This document shows, piece after piece, positions 8,866 to 17,663 of a DNA stretch of 64,000 nucleotides. Source of the DNA: Limobrevibacterium gyesilva (GTDB lineage: Bacteria; Pseudomonadota; Alphaproteobacteria; Acetobacterales; Acetobacteraceae); assembly GCF_025989185.1 (NCBI RefSeq), contig NZ_JAPDNT010000011.1:1-64000 (forward strand). Reading direction: 5' to 3'. Both the position numbers and the translations under genes were made by a program. The stretch's first letter is position 1. The number at the start of each line of letters is the position of its first letter. The notes beneath the pieces are model-generated. The model was not told the origin of the DNA, searched no databases, and saw nothing but the letters and a program-made list of their open reading frames with translations.

Positions 8866-11082
8866 ATGCCGCGCAAGCGCCGCCCGGAAACCCCCTCCGG
8901 CGGACTGCCTGGGCGCGACGAGATTCGCCGTTTCATCCGCGACGCCCCGGGACGTGTGGGCAAGCGCGAGATCAGCCGGCATTTCGGCCTCGGCCCCGAG
9001 CATCGGGTCGCCCTGCGCGCCCTGCTGAAGGAACTGGCCGGCGACGGCCACGTGGCGCCGGCCGGCCATCGCCGCTTCGCCGCCCCGGGCCGCCTGCCCG
9101 ACGCCATGGTGGTGCAAGTGACTGGCACCGACCCTGATGGTGACGCCGTGGCCCGCCCTGTGGGCTGGGAGGGCGAGGGTCCGCCGCCCACCGTCTTCAT
9201 GGCGCCCGAGCCGCGCGGCCGCCCCGCCCTCGCCCCGGGCGAACGGGTGCTGGCGCGGCTGCGCCCGATCGGCGCCGGGAAATACGAAGGGCGCACGCTC
9301 AAGCGCCTGTCGGAGGCGCCCGGACGCATTCTCGGCGTGTACCGCCCCGGCCCGGGCGGCGACAGGCTGGTGCCCACCGACAAGCGGGCCAAGGCGGAAT
9401 GGGTCATCCCGCCCGGCGAGGCCGACGGCGCCGAGGCCGGCGAGATCGTGCTCGCCGCCCCCCTGCCCTCCACCGGCTACGGCCTGAAACAGGCGCGCAT
9501 CGTCGAGCGCCTGGGCAACATGGGCGACGCCCGCTCGGTCTCGCTGGTGGTGATCCACACCCACGACATCCCCACCGTGTTCACCGACGCCGCGTTGCAG
9601 GAGGCGCAGCGGGCGCGCGGCGTCGCCGTGCAGGGCCGCACCGACCTGCGCCAGCTCCCGCTGGTCACCATCGACGGCGAGGACGCGCGCGATTTCGACG
9701 ACGCCGTGTACGCCGAGCCCGACGCCAGCGGCACCAACCCCGGCGGCTTCCGCCTGTACGTCGCCATCGCCGACGTTTCGCATTATGTCCGCCCCGGCTC
9801 GGCGCTGGACCGTGCCTCCTGGACCCGCGGCAACTCCTGCTACTTCCCCGACCGCGTCGTGCCGATGCTGCCGGAAGCCCTGTCCAATGGCTGGTGCAGC
9901 CTGCGCCCGGACGAGGACCGGGGCTGCCTGTTCGTGGAAATGACCATCGGCGCCGATGGCCGAAAGCTGGCGCACCGTTTCGGCCGCGGGCTGATGCGCA
10001 GCGCCGCGCGGCTGACCTACGAGCAGGTGCAGGCCGCCGAGGACCGCGGCGACGGCCTGGACCTGCCGCTGCCGGCACTCTACGCCGCCTTTCGTGCCCT
10101 GCTGGCCGCCCGCAACGCGCGCGGCACGCTCGACCTCGACCTGCCGGAACGCAAGGTGGTGCTGGACGACGAAGGGCGCGTCGCCGCCGTCGCCCCGCGC
10201 CCGCGCCTGGACAGCCACCGGCTGATCGAGGAGTTCATGGTGCTGGCCAATGTCTGCGCCGCCGAGGAGCTGGAGCGGCTGCGCCAGCCTTGCGTCTATC
10301 GCGTCCACGCCCCGCCCTCCGAGGAGAAGCTCGAGAACCTGCGCATGTTCCTGCGCGGCTTCGACATCAGCCTGCCGCCCGGCAACCAGATCCATCCGCG
10401 CGACCTCGACCGCGTGCTGAAGCAGGTGGCCGGGACCGAGGAGGCGATCCTGGTGAACGAGGTGGTGCTGCGCAGCCAGATGCAGGCCGCCTACGACATC
10501 GAGAACATCGGTCATTTCGGCCTCGCACTGTCCCGCTACGCGCATTTCACCAGCCCGATCCGCCGCTACGCCGATCTGCTGGTGCACCGCGCGCTCATCG
10601 CCGGCCTGCGACTCGGCGCCGGCGCGCTGGCGGAGGAGGAGGTTTCCCGCCTTCCCGACACCTGCGAGCACATCACGGCGACGGAACGGCGGGCTGCGCT
10701 GGCCGAACGCGACGCGATCGACCGCTATCTTGCGGTGTTTATGGCCGACAAGGTCGGTTCCAGCTTCGCCGCACGCATTTCCGGCGTGACCCGCTTCGGA
10801 CTTTTCGTCACAGTCGCGGGCAGCGGAGCCAGCGGACTCGTGCCTGTGTCGACACTTCCCGATGATTTCTGGATGCATGACGAAGCGTCGCAGACGCTGT
10901 CCGGACGCCGCACCCGCCTGACATTCCGCCTGGCGCAGGAAGTGGAGGTACGGTTGGCCGAGGCGAGCCCCGTGACCGGGGGCCTCGTGTTCCACATCAT
11001 GCAGGGCATTCCGGGCCGTCCGCCCCGCGCGGCTTCCGGCGCGCCACGCGTTCAAGTACGGGGGCGCTCGCGCCAGAGGTGA
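8866..11082 (+). CDS. rnr: Ribonuclease R
   Basis: 3'-5' exoribonuclease that degrades structured RNA. The 738-residue protein has an N-terminal winged-helix region (DEIRRFIRDAPGRVGKREIS), cold-shock-like OB folds, a central RNB catalytic domain starting at VTIDGEDARDFDDAV (the Mg-binding aspartates, about residues 267-279), the RNB signature HFTSPIRRYADLLVHR, and a C-terminal S1 domain (SFAARISGVTRFGLFV). The tail is short and basic (VRGRSRQR). It starts one base after the topA stop and its TGA overlaps the GTG of the downstream protease, so the three genes are probably cotranscribed. Confidence 0.96.
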   Translation: MPRKRRPETPSGGLPGRDEIRRFIRDAPGRVGKREISRHFGLGPEHRVALRALLKELAGDGHVAPAGHRRFAAPGRLPDAMVVQVTGTDPDGDAVARPVGWEGEGPPPTVFMAPEPRGRPALAPGERVLARLRPIGAGKYEGRTLKRLSEAPGRILGVYRPGPGGDRLVPTDKRAKAEWVIPPGEADGAEAGEIVLAAPLPSTGYGLKQARIVERLGNMGDARSVSLVVIHTHDIPTVFTDAALQEAQRARGVAVQGRTDLRQLPLVTIDGEDARDFDDAVYAEPDASGTNPGGFRLYVAIADVSHYVRPGSALDRASWTRGNSCYFPDRVVPMLPEALSNGWCSLRPDEDRGCLFVEMTIGADGRKLAHRFGRGLMRSAARLTYEQVQAAEDRGDGLDLPLPALYAAFRALLAARNARGTLDLDLPERKVVLDDEGRVAAVAPRPRLDSHRLIEEFMVLANVCAAEELERLRQPCVYRVHAPPSEEKLENLRMFLRGFDISLPPGNQIHPRDLDRVLKQVAGTEEAILVNEVVLRSQMQAAYDIENIGHFGLALSRYAHFTSPIRRYADLLVHRALIAGLRLGAGALAEEEVSRLPDTCEHITATERRAALAERDAIDRYLAVFMADKVGSSFAARISGVTRFGLFVTVAGSGASGLVPVSTLPDDFWMHDEASQTLSGRRTRLTFRLAQEVEVRLAEASPVTGGLVFHIMQGIPGRPPRAASGAPRVQVRGRSRQR

Positions 11083-12704
11083 GAAAAGCCGGCCTCCTGC
11101 TGCTGCTCATCCTCGCCGTGCCGGTCAACGCCTCGCCGTTCCTGATCGACATCGCCTGGGCCGATCCGCCCACCTTGGCCCGCCCGCTGCTGAACCAGCC
11201 GCTGGTGGCGCAGGTGACCGCGACGGCGCTCGTCTTCATGGCCCCACGCACGCTGGAGGAGGTCCCAGTGCCGCAAATGGCGCTGTGGGGCCTGCGCGGT
11301 GTCGCCGCGCTCGATCCGCGGCTGCTCGCCGACCTGAAAGGCGGCGGCAAGTCCGATGGCACGCTGGTGCTCAGCGGGCCGTCCGGGCGCGTGCTGCTGT
11401 CGCGTCCGGCGCCGCCCGCGACCGACGCCACCGCCTGGGGCGAGGCCATCGCCCAGGTCATACGCGCCGCCTGGGACGCCTCCGACCAGGTGCGCCACGC
11501 CGGCACCCAGGGCATCATCCGCAGCTTCTTCGATGAGCTGTTCAACCACATGGACCCGTATTCCCGCTATTCCCCGCCCAGGGAGGCGGAAGCGGACCGG
11601 GTTCGCCGCGCCGGCCGCGCCGGCGTCGGGCTGGACGTCGCCTATCGCGGCGGCGGCTTCGTGGTGGCCGGCGTCCAGGCCGGCAGCCCCGCCGCCCAGG
11701 CCGGCATCCGGCCGGGCGAGCGCCTGCTGGCGGTGGACGGCGCGTCCACCCAGGGGGCGGATCTTCAGGCCGTCGCCGCGCTGCTGGCCGGACCCGAGCG
11801 CACGCATGTAATCCTGACCCTGCGCGGCCGCGACGACCGCACCCGCAGCGTGGAGCTGGAGCGCAGCCTGATCCCGCCGGAGACCGTGTTCGTCCAGCGC
11901 GCCGGCGACCTGCTGGTGCTGCGGATCACCGGTTTCAGCCGCAACACCGGCTCCCGCCTGGCGCAGGAGCTGATTCGCGGCGTCTCCGACCCGTCGCCGC
12001 CACGCGGGGTCGTGATCGATCTGCGCGGCAACCGCGGCGGCGTGCTGCAGCAGGCCGTGGCCGCCGCTGCCATGCTGCAGGCCGATGGCGTCGTGGCGGT
12101 GACGGCGGGGCGCGATCCCGATGCGGCGCATGTGTTCCTGGCCGACGGCAAGGACCTTGCCCGCTTCCTGCCGGTAGTGGTGCTGGTCGATGGCGGCTCG
12201 GCCAGCGCGGCGGAGATCCTTGCCGCATCGCTGGCCGACCAGCGCCGCGCGGTGGTCGTGGGCAGCGCCACGCTGGGCAAGGGGCTGGTGCAGACCATCA
12301 CCGCCCTGCCCGACGGCGGCGAGCTGCTGGTGACCTGGAGCCGCGTGCTGGCGCCGCTGGGCTGGCCGCTGCAGAGCCTGGGCGTGCTGCCGCAGGTATG
12401 CACCAGCCTGGGGCAGGAGGTGCTGAACCGCCAGCTCGCCACCCTGGCCCGCGGCATCCAGCCGATGGCCGCCGCCCTCGCCCGCCATCGTGCCGCCCGC
12501 CCGCCATTGCCGCCCGCCGAGGCCCTGGAGATCCGCGCCGCCTGCCCGGCCGCCCTGGGCGGCGAGGCGGACCTGGCCGCTGCCCGCACCCTGATCGACA
12601 GCCCGGCGGCGTATGCCGCGGCCCTGCTGGCGCTGCCGCCGGGCGGCCCTGCGCGGCTGCCGGCACCGCAAAGCTTGACGCCGACGGCCCCGGTGAGCAA
12701 TTAA
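11079..12704 (+). CDS. S41-family C-terminal processing protease, exported
   Basis: Periplasmic serine protease of the CtpA/tail-specific family. A signal peptide ([17 protein letters not shown]) opens the protein. A PDZ domain occupies about residues 175-262 ([15 protein letters not shown]...[14 protein letters not shown]). The peptidase domain has the Ser-Lys dyad: S376 in GGSASAAEI and K401 in TLGKGLVQT, the same 25-residue spacing as in characterised family members. The GTG start at 11079 overlaps the rnr stop (GTGA), which supports coupling. At 541 residues it is somewhat longer than typical CtpA, with an extended N-terminal region before the PDZ. Its substrate is unknown. Confidence 0.92.
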   Translation: MRKAGLLLLLILAVPVNASPFLIDIAWADPPTLARPLLNQPLVAQVTATALVFMAPRTLEEVPVPQMALWGLRGVAALDPRLLADLKGGGKSDGTLVLSGPSGRVLLSRPAPPATDATAWGEAIAQVIRAAWDASDQVRHAGTQGIIRSFFDELFNHMDPYSRYSPPREAEADRVRRAGRAGVGLDVAYRGGGFVVAGVQAGSPAAQAGIRPGERLLAVDGASTQGADLQAVAALLAGPERTHVILTLRGRDDRTRSVELERSLIPPETVFVQRAGDLLVLRITGFSRNTGSRLAQELIRGVSDPSPPRGVVIDLRGNRGGVLQQAVAAAAMLQADGVVAVTAGRDPDAAHVFLADGKDLARFLPVVVLVDGGSASAAEILAASLADQRRAVVVGSATLGKGLVQTITALPDGGELLVTWSRVLAPLGWPLQSLGVLPQVCTSLGQEVLNRQLATLARGIQPMAAALARHRAARPPLPPAEALEIRAACPAALGGEADLAAARTLIDSPAAYAAALLALPPGGPARLPAPQSLTPTAPVSN

Positions 12705-12766
12705 GCCGCTCTGCCGGCTGCGCATCCGCAGCCTCATGCCTGCCTTATGCTCCCCGGGAACCAATC

Positions 12767-12934
12767 ATGGCCAAGTCGAACACCATCCAGATCAAGCTCG
12801 TGTCCACCGCGGACACCGGGTATTTCTACGTGACCAAGAAGAACGCCCGCGCCCAGACCGGCAAGCTGGAGCTGCAGAAATACGACCCCGTCGCGCGCAA
12901 GCACGTGACGTTCAAGGAAGCCAAGATCAAGTAG
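12767..12934 (+). CDS. rpmG: 50S ribosomal protein L33
   Basis: A 55-residue ribosomal protein reading [18 protein letters not shown] and ending FKEAKIK, a full match to the alphaproteobacterial L33 pattern ([10 protein letters not shown] and KLELQKYDP). It lacks the zinc-binding cysteine pairs, so it is the C-minus form. A CCCCGGGAACC stretch precedes the ATG rather than a clear Shine-Dalgarno sequence. In many alphaproteobacteria rpmG lies beside pleD, as here, where the two genes converge. Confidence 0.97.
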   Translation: MAKSNTIQIKLVSTADTGYFYVTKKNARAQTGKLELQKYDPVARKHVTFKEAKIK

Positions 12935-12938
12935 GCGC

Positions 12939-12959
12939 CCGCCCGGGCCTCCCGGGCGG
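12939..12959 (+). terminator. GC-rich hairpin just after rpmG
   Basis: Perfect 9-bp inverted repeat CCGCCCGGG/CCCGGGCGG with a 3-base loop, 4 bases after the rpmG stop. There is no immediate T-run, so termination is plausible but unproven. Confidence 0.4.
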
Positions 12960-12992
12960 CACATTCGCCGCTTTTGCTTCGGCTTACCTTCG

Positions 12993-13017
12993 TCGCCGCG
13001 CCGTCAGGGCGCGGCGA
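12993..13017 (+). terminator. Hairpin between converging rpmG and pleD
   Basis: Perfect 10-bp stem TCGCCGCGCC/GGCGCGGCGA with a 5-base loop, followed on the + strand by TTTCGCTTCGGTTT. It spans the pleD stop codon, so one arm lies inside the pleD coding end. It is probably the main rpmG terminator. Confidence 0.5.
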
Positions 13018-14365
13018 TTTCGCTTCGGTTTCGCCCCGCCCGTTTCGCCTGGTACAGCGCCTGGTCGGCCGCGTGCAGAAGCTGCTCGGCCGTGACCGGT
13101 TCGCCATTGCTGCACGACACGCCGATGCTCACGCTCAGCGCGTGGGCGATACCCGGCTCGGGCGCGAAAGGCAGCTCCGCGATGGCGCTGCGCAGCCGCT
13201 CTGCCGCAATGGCTGCTTCCTGCGGGCCGGTCCCCGGCATCACCACCACGAACTCCTCGCCGCCGTAGCGGGCGATCGAGTCGAACACGCGGATGCGCCG
13301 GCGCAACGCCTCGGCGATGCTGCGCAGCGCCTGGTCGCCGACGGGGTGGCCCCAGCGATCATTGACCGACTTGAAATTGTCCACGTCGATCATCATCACC
13401 GCGATCCCGTTCGGCTGCCCGGCGCCGATCAGGCTGCGCAAATGGCGCATCAGATAGCGCTGGTTGTAGAAGCCGGTCAGCGGATCGGTCAGCGCCATCT
13501 CCAGCGCATGGCCCAGGTCGGCGCGCAGCCGGTCCTGGTAGAACTTGCGGCGGATCTGGTTGCGCGCGCGGACGCGCAATTCGTTCTCGTCCACCGGGCG
13601 CACCAGCCAGTCATTGGCTCCGAGGTCGAAGCCGCGGAGGATTCGGCTCTTCTGCTCGGGATCGGCGATCAGCAGCATGGGAATGTTATGGGTCTCGTCG
13701 GCCGCGCGCAGACGCGAGGCGAGCCGAAGCGGATCCTCGGCGGTCAGCGACAGGCTTAGCACCACCAGGTCGAACGGCATTGCCGCGGTCAGTTGCAGCG
13801 CCGCGCTCTCGCTGCCGGCGCGCCCGCTCACGATGCCTTCGCGCGCTAGGGCATCCTGCGCCTGTTGCAGCCCGGACTCCCGGTCATCCACCAGCAGGGC
13901 GCGGGCGCCGGCCACCGAGGGCGGGCTGAACGTTTCGCCGGTCAGGCCCAGGGCGCGGGCGGTCTCGCCGCGCATGCGCCACTCGTCGAGCAGCCGCTTC
14001 AGCCGCACCAGCGACTTCACCCGTGCCAGCAGGGTGTCGTAGTCCACCGGCTTGGTCAGGAAATCGTCCGCCCCGACCTCCAGCCCACGCACGCGTTCGC
14101 CAGGCTCGCTGAGTGCCGTGATCATCACCACGGGGATGTGGAGGGTCTTCGGATCCTCCTTCAGGCGCCGGCAGGTCTCGTAGCCGTCGAGCTCCGGCAT
14201 CATCACGTCCAGCAGGACGAGGTCCGGCTGCCAGCTTGCGGCCAGGTGGAGCGCCTGGAACCCGTCATGGGCCACCGACACCTGGTAGTACTCGGCCCCC
14301 AGCTTCGCTTCCAGCAGGCGGGTGTTGGCGGGAACATCGTCAACGATGAGGATTCGGGCGGTCAT
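13004..14365 (-). CDS. pleD: PleD-type response regulator with two receiver domains and a diguanylate cyclase domain
   Basis: Makes cyclic di-GMP when phosphorylated and controls cell pole or motility transitions in Caulobacter-type bacteria. Receiver 1 (MTARILIVDDVPAN, phospho-acceptor D53 in LLDVMMPELDG, Lys in TKPVDYD) is intact. Receiver 2 (ALLVDDRESG...) has LSLSL where the acceptor aspartate should be, as in the adaptor receiver of PleD. The cyclase domain carries GGEEF at 368-372 and an RVFD (RxxD) product-inhibition site five residues before it. The start chosen is the family-typical MTARIL at 14365; the open frame upstream is not conserved-looking. 453 residues. Confidence 0.95.
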   Translation of the reverse strand: MTARILIVDDVPANTRLLEAKLGAEYYQVSVAHDGFQALHLAASWQPDLVLLDVMMPELDGYETCRRLKEDPKTLHIPVVMITALSEPGERVRGLEVGADDFLTKPVDYDTLLARVKSLVRLKRLLDEWRMRGETARALGLTGETFSPPSVAGARALLVDDRESGLQQAQDALAREGIVSGRAGSESAALQLTAAMPFDLVVLSLSLTAEDPLRLASRLRAADETHNIPMLLIADPEQKSRILRGFDLGANDWLVRPVDENELRVRARNQIRRKFYQDRLRADLGHALEMALTDPLTGFYNQRYLMRHLRSLIGAGQPNGIAVMMIDVDNFKSVNDRWGHPVGDQALRSIAEALRRRIRVFDSIARYGGEEFVVVMPGTGPQEAAIAAERLRSAIAELPFAPEPGIAHALSVSIGVSCSNGEPVTAEQLLHAADQALYQAKRAGRNRSEIAAP

Positions 14366-14587
14366 CGGCGCCTGATCATGCCTTCCAGGTATTGGTCCAG
14401 ACGCAAGCCTCGCAGGCATGCCGCAGCGGCACAGCCGGCTCAGGAACACGATACCGTGTGCGGGCGTGCCGCGAAAGCACGGCGCAGCAACGGGTTTTGC
14501 GCCGCACCCGCCTTTCCCATGTGCTGGCTTTGCGCTAGCAACATCGGTGGCAGAGGCACACTATTCGCAAGCACAAGTGACAGAAAT

Positions 14588-15214
14588 ATGACAAACGCGA
14601 TGAATACACGCCGGCGAAATGCAGAACCCGCGAGCATCGATAGTCGGCCGGATACATCCGATCCCTGGATGTTCTTCCGCAAATGGATCGCGAACCCGCT
14701 GCAGATGGGGTCGGTCGTGCCGTCGTCTCCGGCGCTGTGCCGCCGTGTCGTGGCCCAGTCGCGTTGCGGGGGCGACGAGGCGGTGATCGAGCTGGGCGCC
14801 GGCACCGGCGTGATCTCGCGGGCACTGCTCGAGGCCGGCCTTGAGCCCGAGCGCCTGTTCGTCGTGGAGATCGTGCCGGACATGGCCGCCCATCTGCGCC
14901 GCGTGCTGCCGGGCGCCAACGTGATCGAGGGCGACGCGCGCCGCCTGCCCGAGCTGCTGCCGTCCCGCTGGCACGGCCGTATCGGCACGGTGGTGTGCGG
15001 CATACCGCTGGTGCTGCTGCCGCTGACCCAGCAGCGCCGCTTCATCGACGCCATTGAGGCGGTGGCGCCGGGCCGGGGCTTCCTGCACTACAGCTATTGC
15101 GCCACCTCGCCGCTGCCGTGGCGCAAGCACCGGCTGACGGCGCGGCGCGAGGCCTGGACGCCCCTGAACCTCCCGCCGGCAAGTGTCTGGCGCTACACCC
15201 CGGCCGCCGCATAG
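14588..15214 (+). CDS. SAM-dependent methyltransferase, phospholipid N-methyltransferase (PmtA-like) family
   Basis: A 208-residue class I methyltransferase with the SAM motif VIELGAGTGVISRALLEAG, the acidic loop VVEIVPDMAAHL, and VIEGDARRLPELL. The FFRKWIANPLQMGSVVPSSPAL lead-in and the VWRYTPA ending resemble the rhizobial PmtA/COG3963 group, which methylates phosphatidylethanolamine toward phosphatidylcholine. An rRNA-dimethylase-like relative is the alternative. The start could be ATG 14588 (MTNAMN) or 14600 (MNTRRR). It sits alone behind a 222-base gap that separates it from the divergent pleD start. Confidence 0.75.
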   Translation: MTNAMNTRRRNAEPASIDSRPDTSDPWMFFRKWIANPLQMGSVVPSSPALCRRVVAQSRCGGDEAVIELGAGTGVISRALLEAGLEPERLFVVEIVPDMAAHLRRVLPGANVIEGDARRLPELLPSRWHGRIGTVVCGIPLVLLPLTQQRRFIDAIEAVAPGRGFLHYSYCATSPLPWRKHRLTARREAWTPLNLPPASVWRYTPAAA

Positions 15215-15310
15215 CCCTCTATCGGATTCCTATGCCGCACGAGGGCGTTGCCCGTCGCATTCCTATGGGCCCTGCACGAATTCTCCAGCGCCACTTCGGC
15301 GAGGAAAATC

Positions 15311-15421
15311 ATGCTGGAGACCCTGATCCTGACGGCCGACATCGCAGCCGCCGCCCTGTTCCTCGCCTGCGCCGACACCAGGCGGCGCAGGCGCCTGGTG
15401 CGCCTGTTCGGGCGCCGGTGA
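15311..15421 (+). CDS. Tiny putative membrane protein (36 aa)
   Basis: A 36-codon frame starting ATG at 15311 after GGCGAGGAAAATC, which contains a usable GAGG ribosome-binding site. The product has a hydrophobic stretch (LILTADIAAAALFLACA, about residues 4-20) and then a very basic tail (TRRRRRLVRLFGRR), the typical topology of a single-span small membrane protein with cytoplasmic C-terminus. No family is recognised. It precedes a second tiny membrane-protein frame by 44 bases. Length alone cannot prove coding. Confidence 0.4.
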   Translation: MLETLILTADIAAAALFLACADTRRRRRLVRLFGRR

Positions 15422-15465
15422 CGGCCATGGCGCCGTAATCCGGAACATCCTGGAAAAGGAGGCTC

Positions 15466-15606
15466 ATGATGGAACGGCACAACACCCCCGTGCTGCGCTG
15501 GGTGGTCATCGTGTCGGCCATCTGGATCGGCGTGGCGGTGGTGCGGGGGGTGACCTATGCCCTCACCACCGCCGCCGGATCGCCGGCGCAATTGGTGGAG
15601 CGCTAG
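15466..15606 (+). CDS. Small putative single-span membrane protein (46 aa)
   Basis: A 46-codon frame beginning MMERHNTPVLRW behind an unusually strong Shine-Dalgarno sequence (AAAAGGAGG, 5 bases before the ATG). Residues about 11-34 form one hydrophobic segment (WVVIVSAIWIGVAVV and onward). No family is recognised. The stop TAG at 15604-15606 overlaps the stop of the convergent GST gene in a shared palindromic CTAG, so the two reading frames end on the same four bases. The ribosome-binding site makes this frame more credible than the preceding one. Confidence 0.55.
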   Translation: MMERHNTPVLRWVVIVSAIWIGVAVVRGVTYALTTAAGSPAQLVER

Positions 15607-16298
15607 CGTGCGGCGAACTGCGTCTTGCCGAACAGCACCTCGCGTTCGGCATCGGTCATCGAGCCACGACGCTGGTTCTCGCTGAGCACGGCGACCCCGC
15701 GCTGCACCGCCGGGCGGGCGTCGACCATGTCGAACCAGCGCTTCAGGTTCGGATACTCGGCCATGTCGATGTTGCGGCGCTCCGGGAAGCGCAGCCAGGG
15801 ATAGGTGATGATGTCGGCGATCGAATACGCATCGCCGGCCAGGTACTCGACCTGCGACAGCCGCTTGTCCAGCACGCCGTGCAGGCGCCTGACTTCGTTC
15901 TGGTAGCGTTCGATCGCGTACGGGATCTTCTCCGGCGCGTAGTTGGCGAAATGGCCGAACTGGCCGAACATCGGGCCGATGCCGCCCATCTGGAACATCA
16001 GCCATTCCAGGCATTTGTAGCGCGCATGCGCATCCTTGGGGATCAGCTTGCCGGCCTTCTCCGCCAGGTAGATCAGGATCGCGCCGGACTCGAACAGGGT
16101 GATCTGCTTGCCGCCAGGTCCGTCGGGATCGACGATGGCGGGAATGCGGTGGTTCGGCGTGATGGCCAGGAACTCGGGCTTGAACTGGTCGCCCTTGCCG
16201 ATGTCCACGGGAACGACCGTGTAGGGCAGCCCCAGCTCCTCCAGCGCGATGTGCACCTTGTGTCCGTTGGGGGTGGGCCAGCTATAGGCCTTGATCAT
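15603..16298 (-). CDS. Glutathione S-transferase, YfcG/YghU-like
   Basis: A 231-residue cytosolic GST. The N-terminal thioredoxin-like half reads MIKAYSWPTPNGHKVHIALEEL, with NHRIPAIVD (cis-Pro) and FESGAILIYLAEK (GSH gamma-glutamyl contacts); the C-terminal helical half contains MGGIGPMFGQFGHF and YSIADIITYPW. The TPNGHKV start resembles disulfide-bond reductases of the YfcG/Ure2-like (nu) class, in which Thr/Asn replace the usual Tyr/Ser. The start MIKAY at 16298 has GAGAG upstream on the minus strand. It lies downstream of, and on the same strand as, the serine-glyoxylate aminotransferase gene (40 bases), so they may be cotranscribed. Confidence 0.9.
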   Translation of the reverse strand: MIKAYSWPTPNGHKVHIALEELGLPYTVVPVDIGKGDQFKPEFLAITPNHRIPAIVDPDGPGGKQITLFESGAILIYLAEKAGKLIPKDAHARYKCLEWLMFQMGGIGPMFGQFGHFANYAPEKIPYAIERYQNEVRRLHGVLDKRLSQVEYLAGDAYSIADIITYPWLRFPERRNIDMAEYPNLKRWFDMVDARPAVQRGVAVLSENQRRGSMTDAEREVLFGKTQFAAR

Positions 16299-16338
16299 CG
16301 CGCTCTCCCTCTTGCTCGCGTGCCGCCTATGTGGGGTG

Positions 16339-17523
16339 TCAGGCGTTTCCCGCCAGGTAGTCGATCGCCGCCTGCGCGCCGCCCGCACGGTGCGGCACAC
16401 CGGCGGCGCGCAGCCCCATCTCGATGCCGCCCAGGGTTCCGATCAGCTGCAGGTCGGAGAGATCGCCGAGATGGCCGATGCGGAACACCCGGTCCTTCAA
16501 CTGGCCCAGGCCGTTGCCCAGGCTCATGTTGTATTTCTCCAGGATCACCGCGCGCAGCCTGTCCGCACTATGCCCCTCCGGCACCCGCACCGCGGTGAGC
16601 GACGAGGAATAGTGGCGCGGATCGGCGCATTGCACCTCCAGCCCCCAGGCGCGCACGGCGCGGCGCGTGGCCTCGGCGTGGCGGTCGTGGCGGGCGAACA
16701 CGTTCACCAGCCCCTCCTCCAGCAGCATCTTCACCGCGGCGTCGAGGCCGTAGAGCAGGTTCGTTCCGGGGGTGTAGGGAAAATATCCGGTCTCGTTCGC
16801 CGCCAGCATCGGCCGCCAGTCCCAGTAGCTGCGCGGCAGCTTCGCCGACTCCGCGGCCTTCAGGGCCTTGGCGCTGACGGCGTTGAAGCTCAGCCCGGGC
16901 GGCAGCATCAGCCCCTTCTGCGATCCCGCCACGGTCACGTCCACACCCCAGGCATCATGGCGGTAGTCGATGCTGGCGAGCGAAGAGATCGTATCGACCA
17001 GCAGCAGCGCCGGATGCCGCGCCGCGTCCATGGCCGCGCGCACCTCGTCGATGCGGCTGGTGCAGCCGGTGGAGGTCTCGTTGTGCACCACGCACACCGC
17101 CTTGATGCGGTGCGCCGTATCCTTCGCCAGCGCCGCGCCGATCGCGTCCACATCGGCGCCGCGGCGCCAGTCGGTGTCGATGAACTGCGGCACCAGTTGC
17201 AGCCGCACGGCCATCTCCTGCCAGAGGCTCGCGAACCAGCCGGTGCGGCACATCAGCACGGCGTCGCCGGGCGACAGCGTGTTGGTCAGCGCCGCCTCCC
17301 ACGCGCCGGTGCCGGAGGCTGGGTAGATCACCACGGGGCCCTCGGTCTGGAACACGCGGCGCAGATTGGCCAGGATCTCCAGGCCCAGCCGGCCGAAATC
17401 GGGGCCGCGATGGTCCATGGTCGGGTTGTCCATGGCGCGCAGCACCCGGTCGGGCACGTTGGTGGGCCCGGGGATCTGCAGGAAATGGCGGCCGGGTGCA
17501 CGCGACGTCTCGTAATAGGCCAT
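16339..17523 (-). CDS. sgaA: Serine--glyoxylate aminotransferase family enzyme
   Basis: A PLP class V aminotransferase of 394 residues that moves an amino group from serine (or alanine) to glyoxylate. Seen: the N-terminal PGPTNVPDRVLRAMDNPTMDHRGPDF motif split over residues 16-41, the VHNETSTG segment, VDTISSLASID, and the Schiff-base lysine K203 in AGSQKGLMLPPG. The HRGPDF pattern favours the serine/alanine-glyoxylate group. The start MAYYETS at 17523 follows AGGAGGACCCC on the minus strand, a good ribosome-binding site. It is divergent (140 bases) from the FAD/Fe-S dehydrogenase, suggesting a shared glyoxylate or 2-hydroxyacid theme. Confidence 0.9.
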   Translation of the reverse strand: MAYYETSRAPGRHFLQIPGPTNVPDRVLRAMDNPTMDHRGPDFGRLGLEILANLRRVFQTEGPVVIYPASGTGAWEAALTNTLSPGDAVLMCRTGWFASLWQEMAVRLQLVPQFIDTDWRRGADVDAIGAALAKDTAHRIKAVCVVHNETSTGCTSRIDEVRAAMDAARHPALLLVDTISSLASIDYRHDAWGVDVTVAGSQKGLMLPPGLSFNAVSAKALKAAESAKLPRSYWDWRPMLAANETGYFPYTPGTNLLYGLDAAVKMLLEEGLVNVFARHDRHAEATRRAVRAWGLEVQCADPRHYSSSLTAVRVPEGHSADRLRAVILEKYNMSLGNGLGQLKDRVFRIGHLGDLSDLQLIGTLGGIEMGLRAAGVPHRAGGAQAAIDYLAGNA

Positions 17524-17663
17524 GGGGTCCTCCTGTCCGGCCGGACAATGCCCCGGCCCGGACGGGCTTGCCAATGAATTGGCCTTCTCCGATCAAGCAC
17601 GAGAATCAATCGGACAGGCCCGCCCCCCTTGCCTATCCTGCGGCGGCGGCGGAGAGGACACCC

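Noticed and set aside
6072-9473. An 1133-codon frame opposite topA and rnr
   Set aside because: Shadow of two well-supported enzymes on the other strand.
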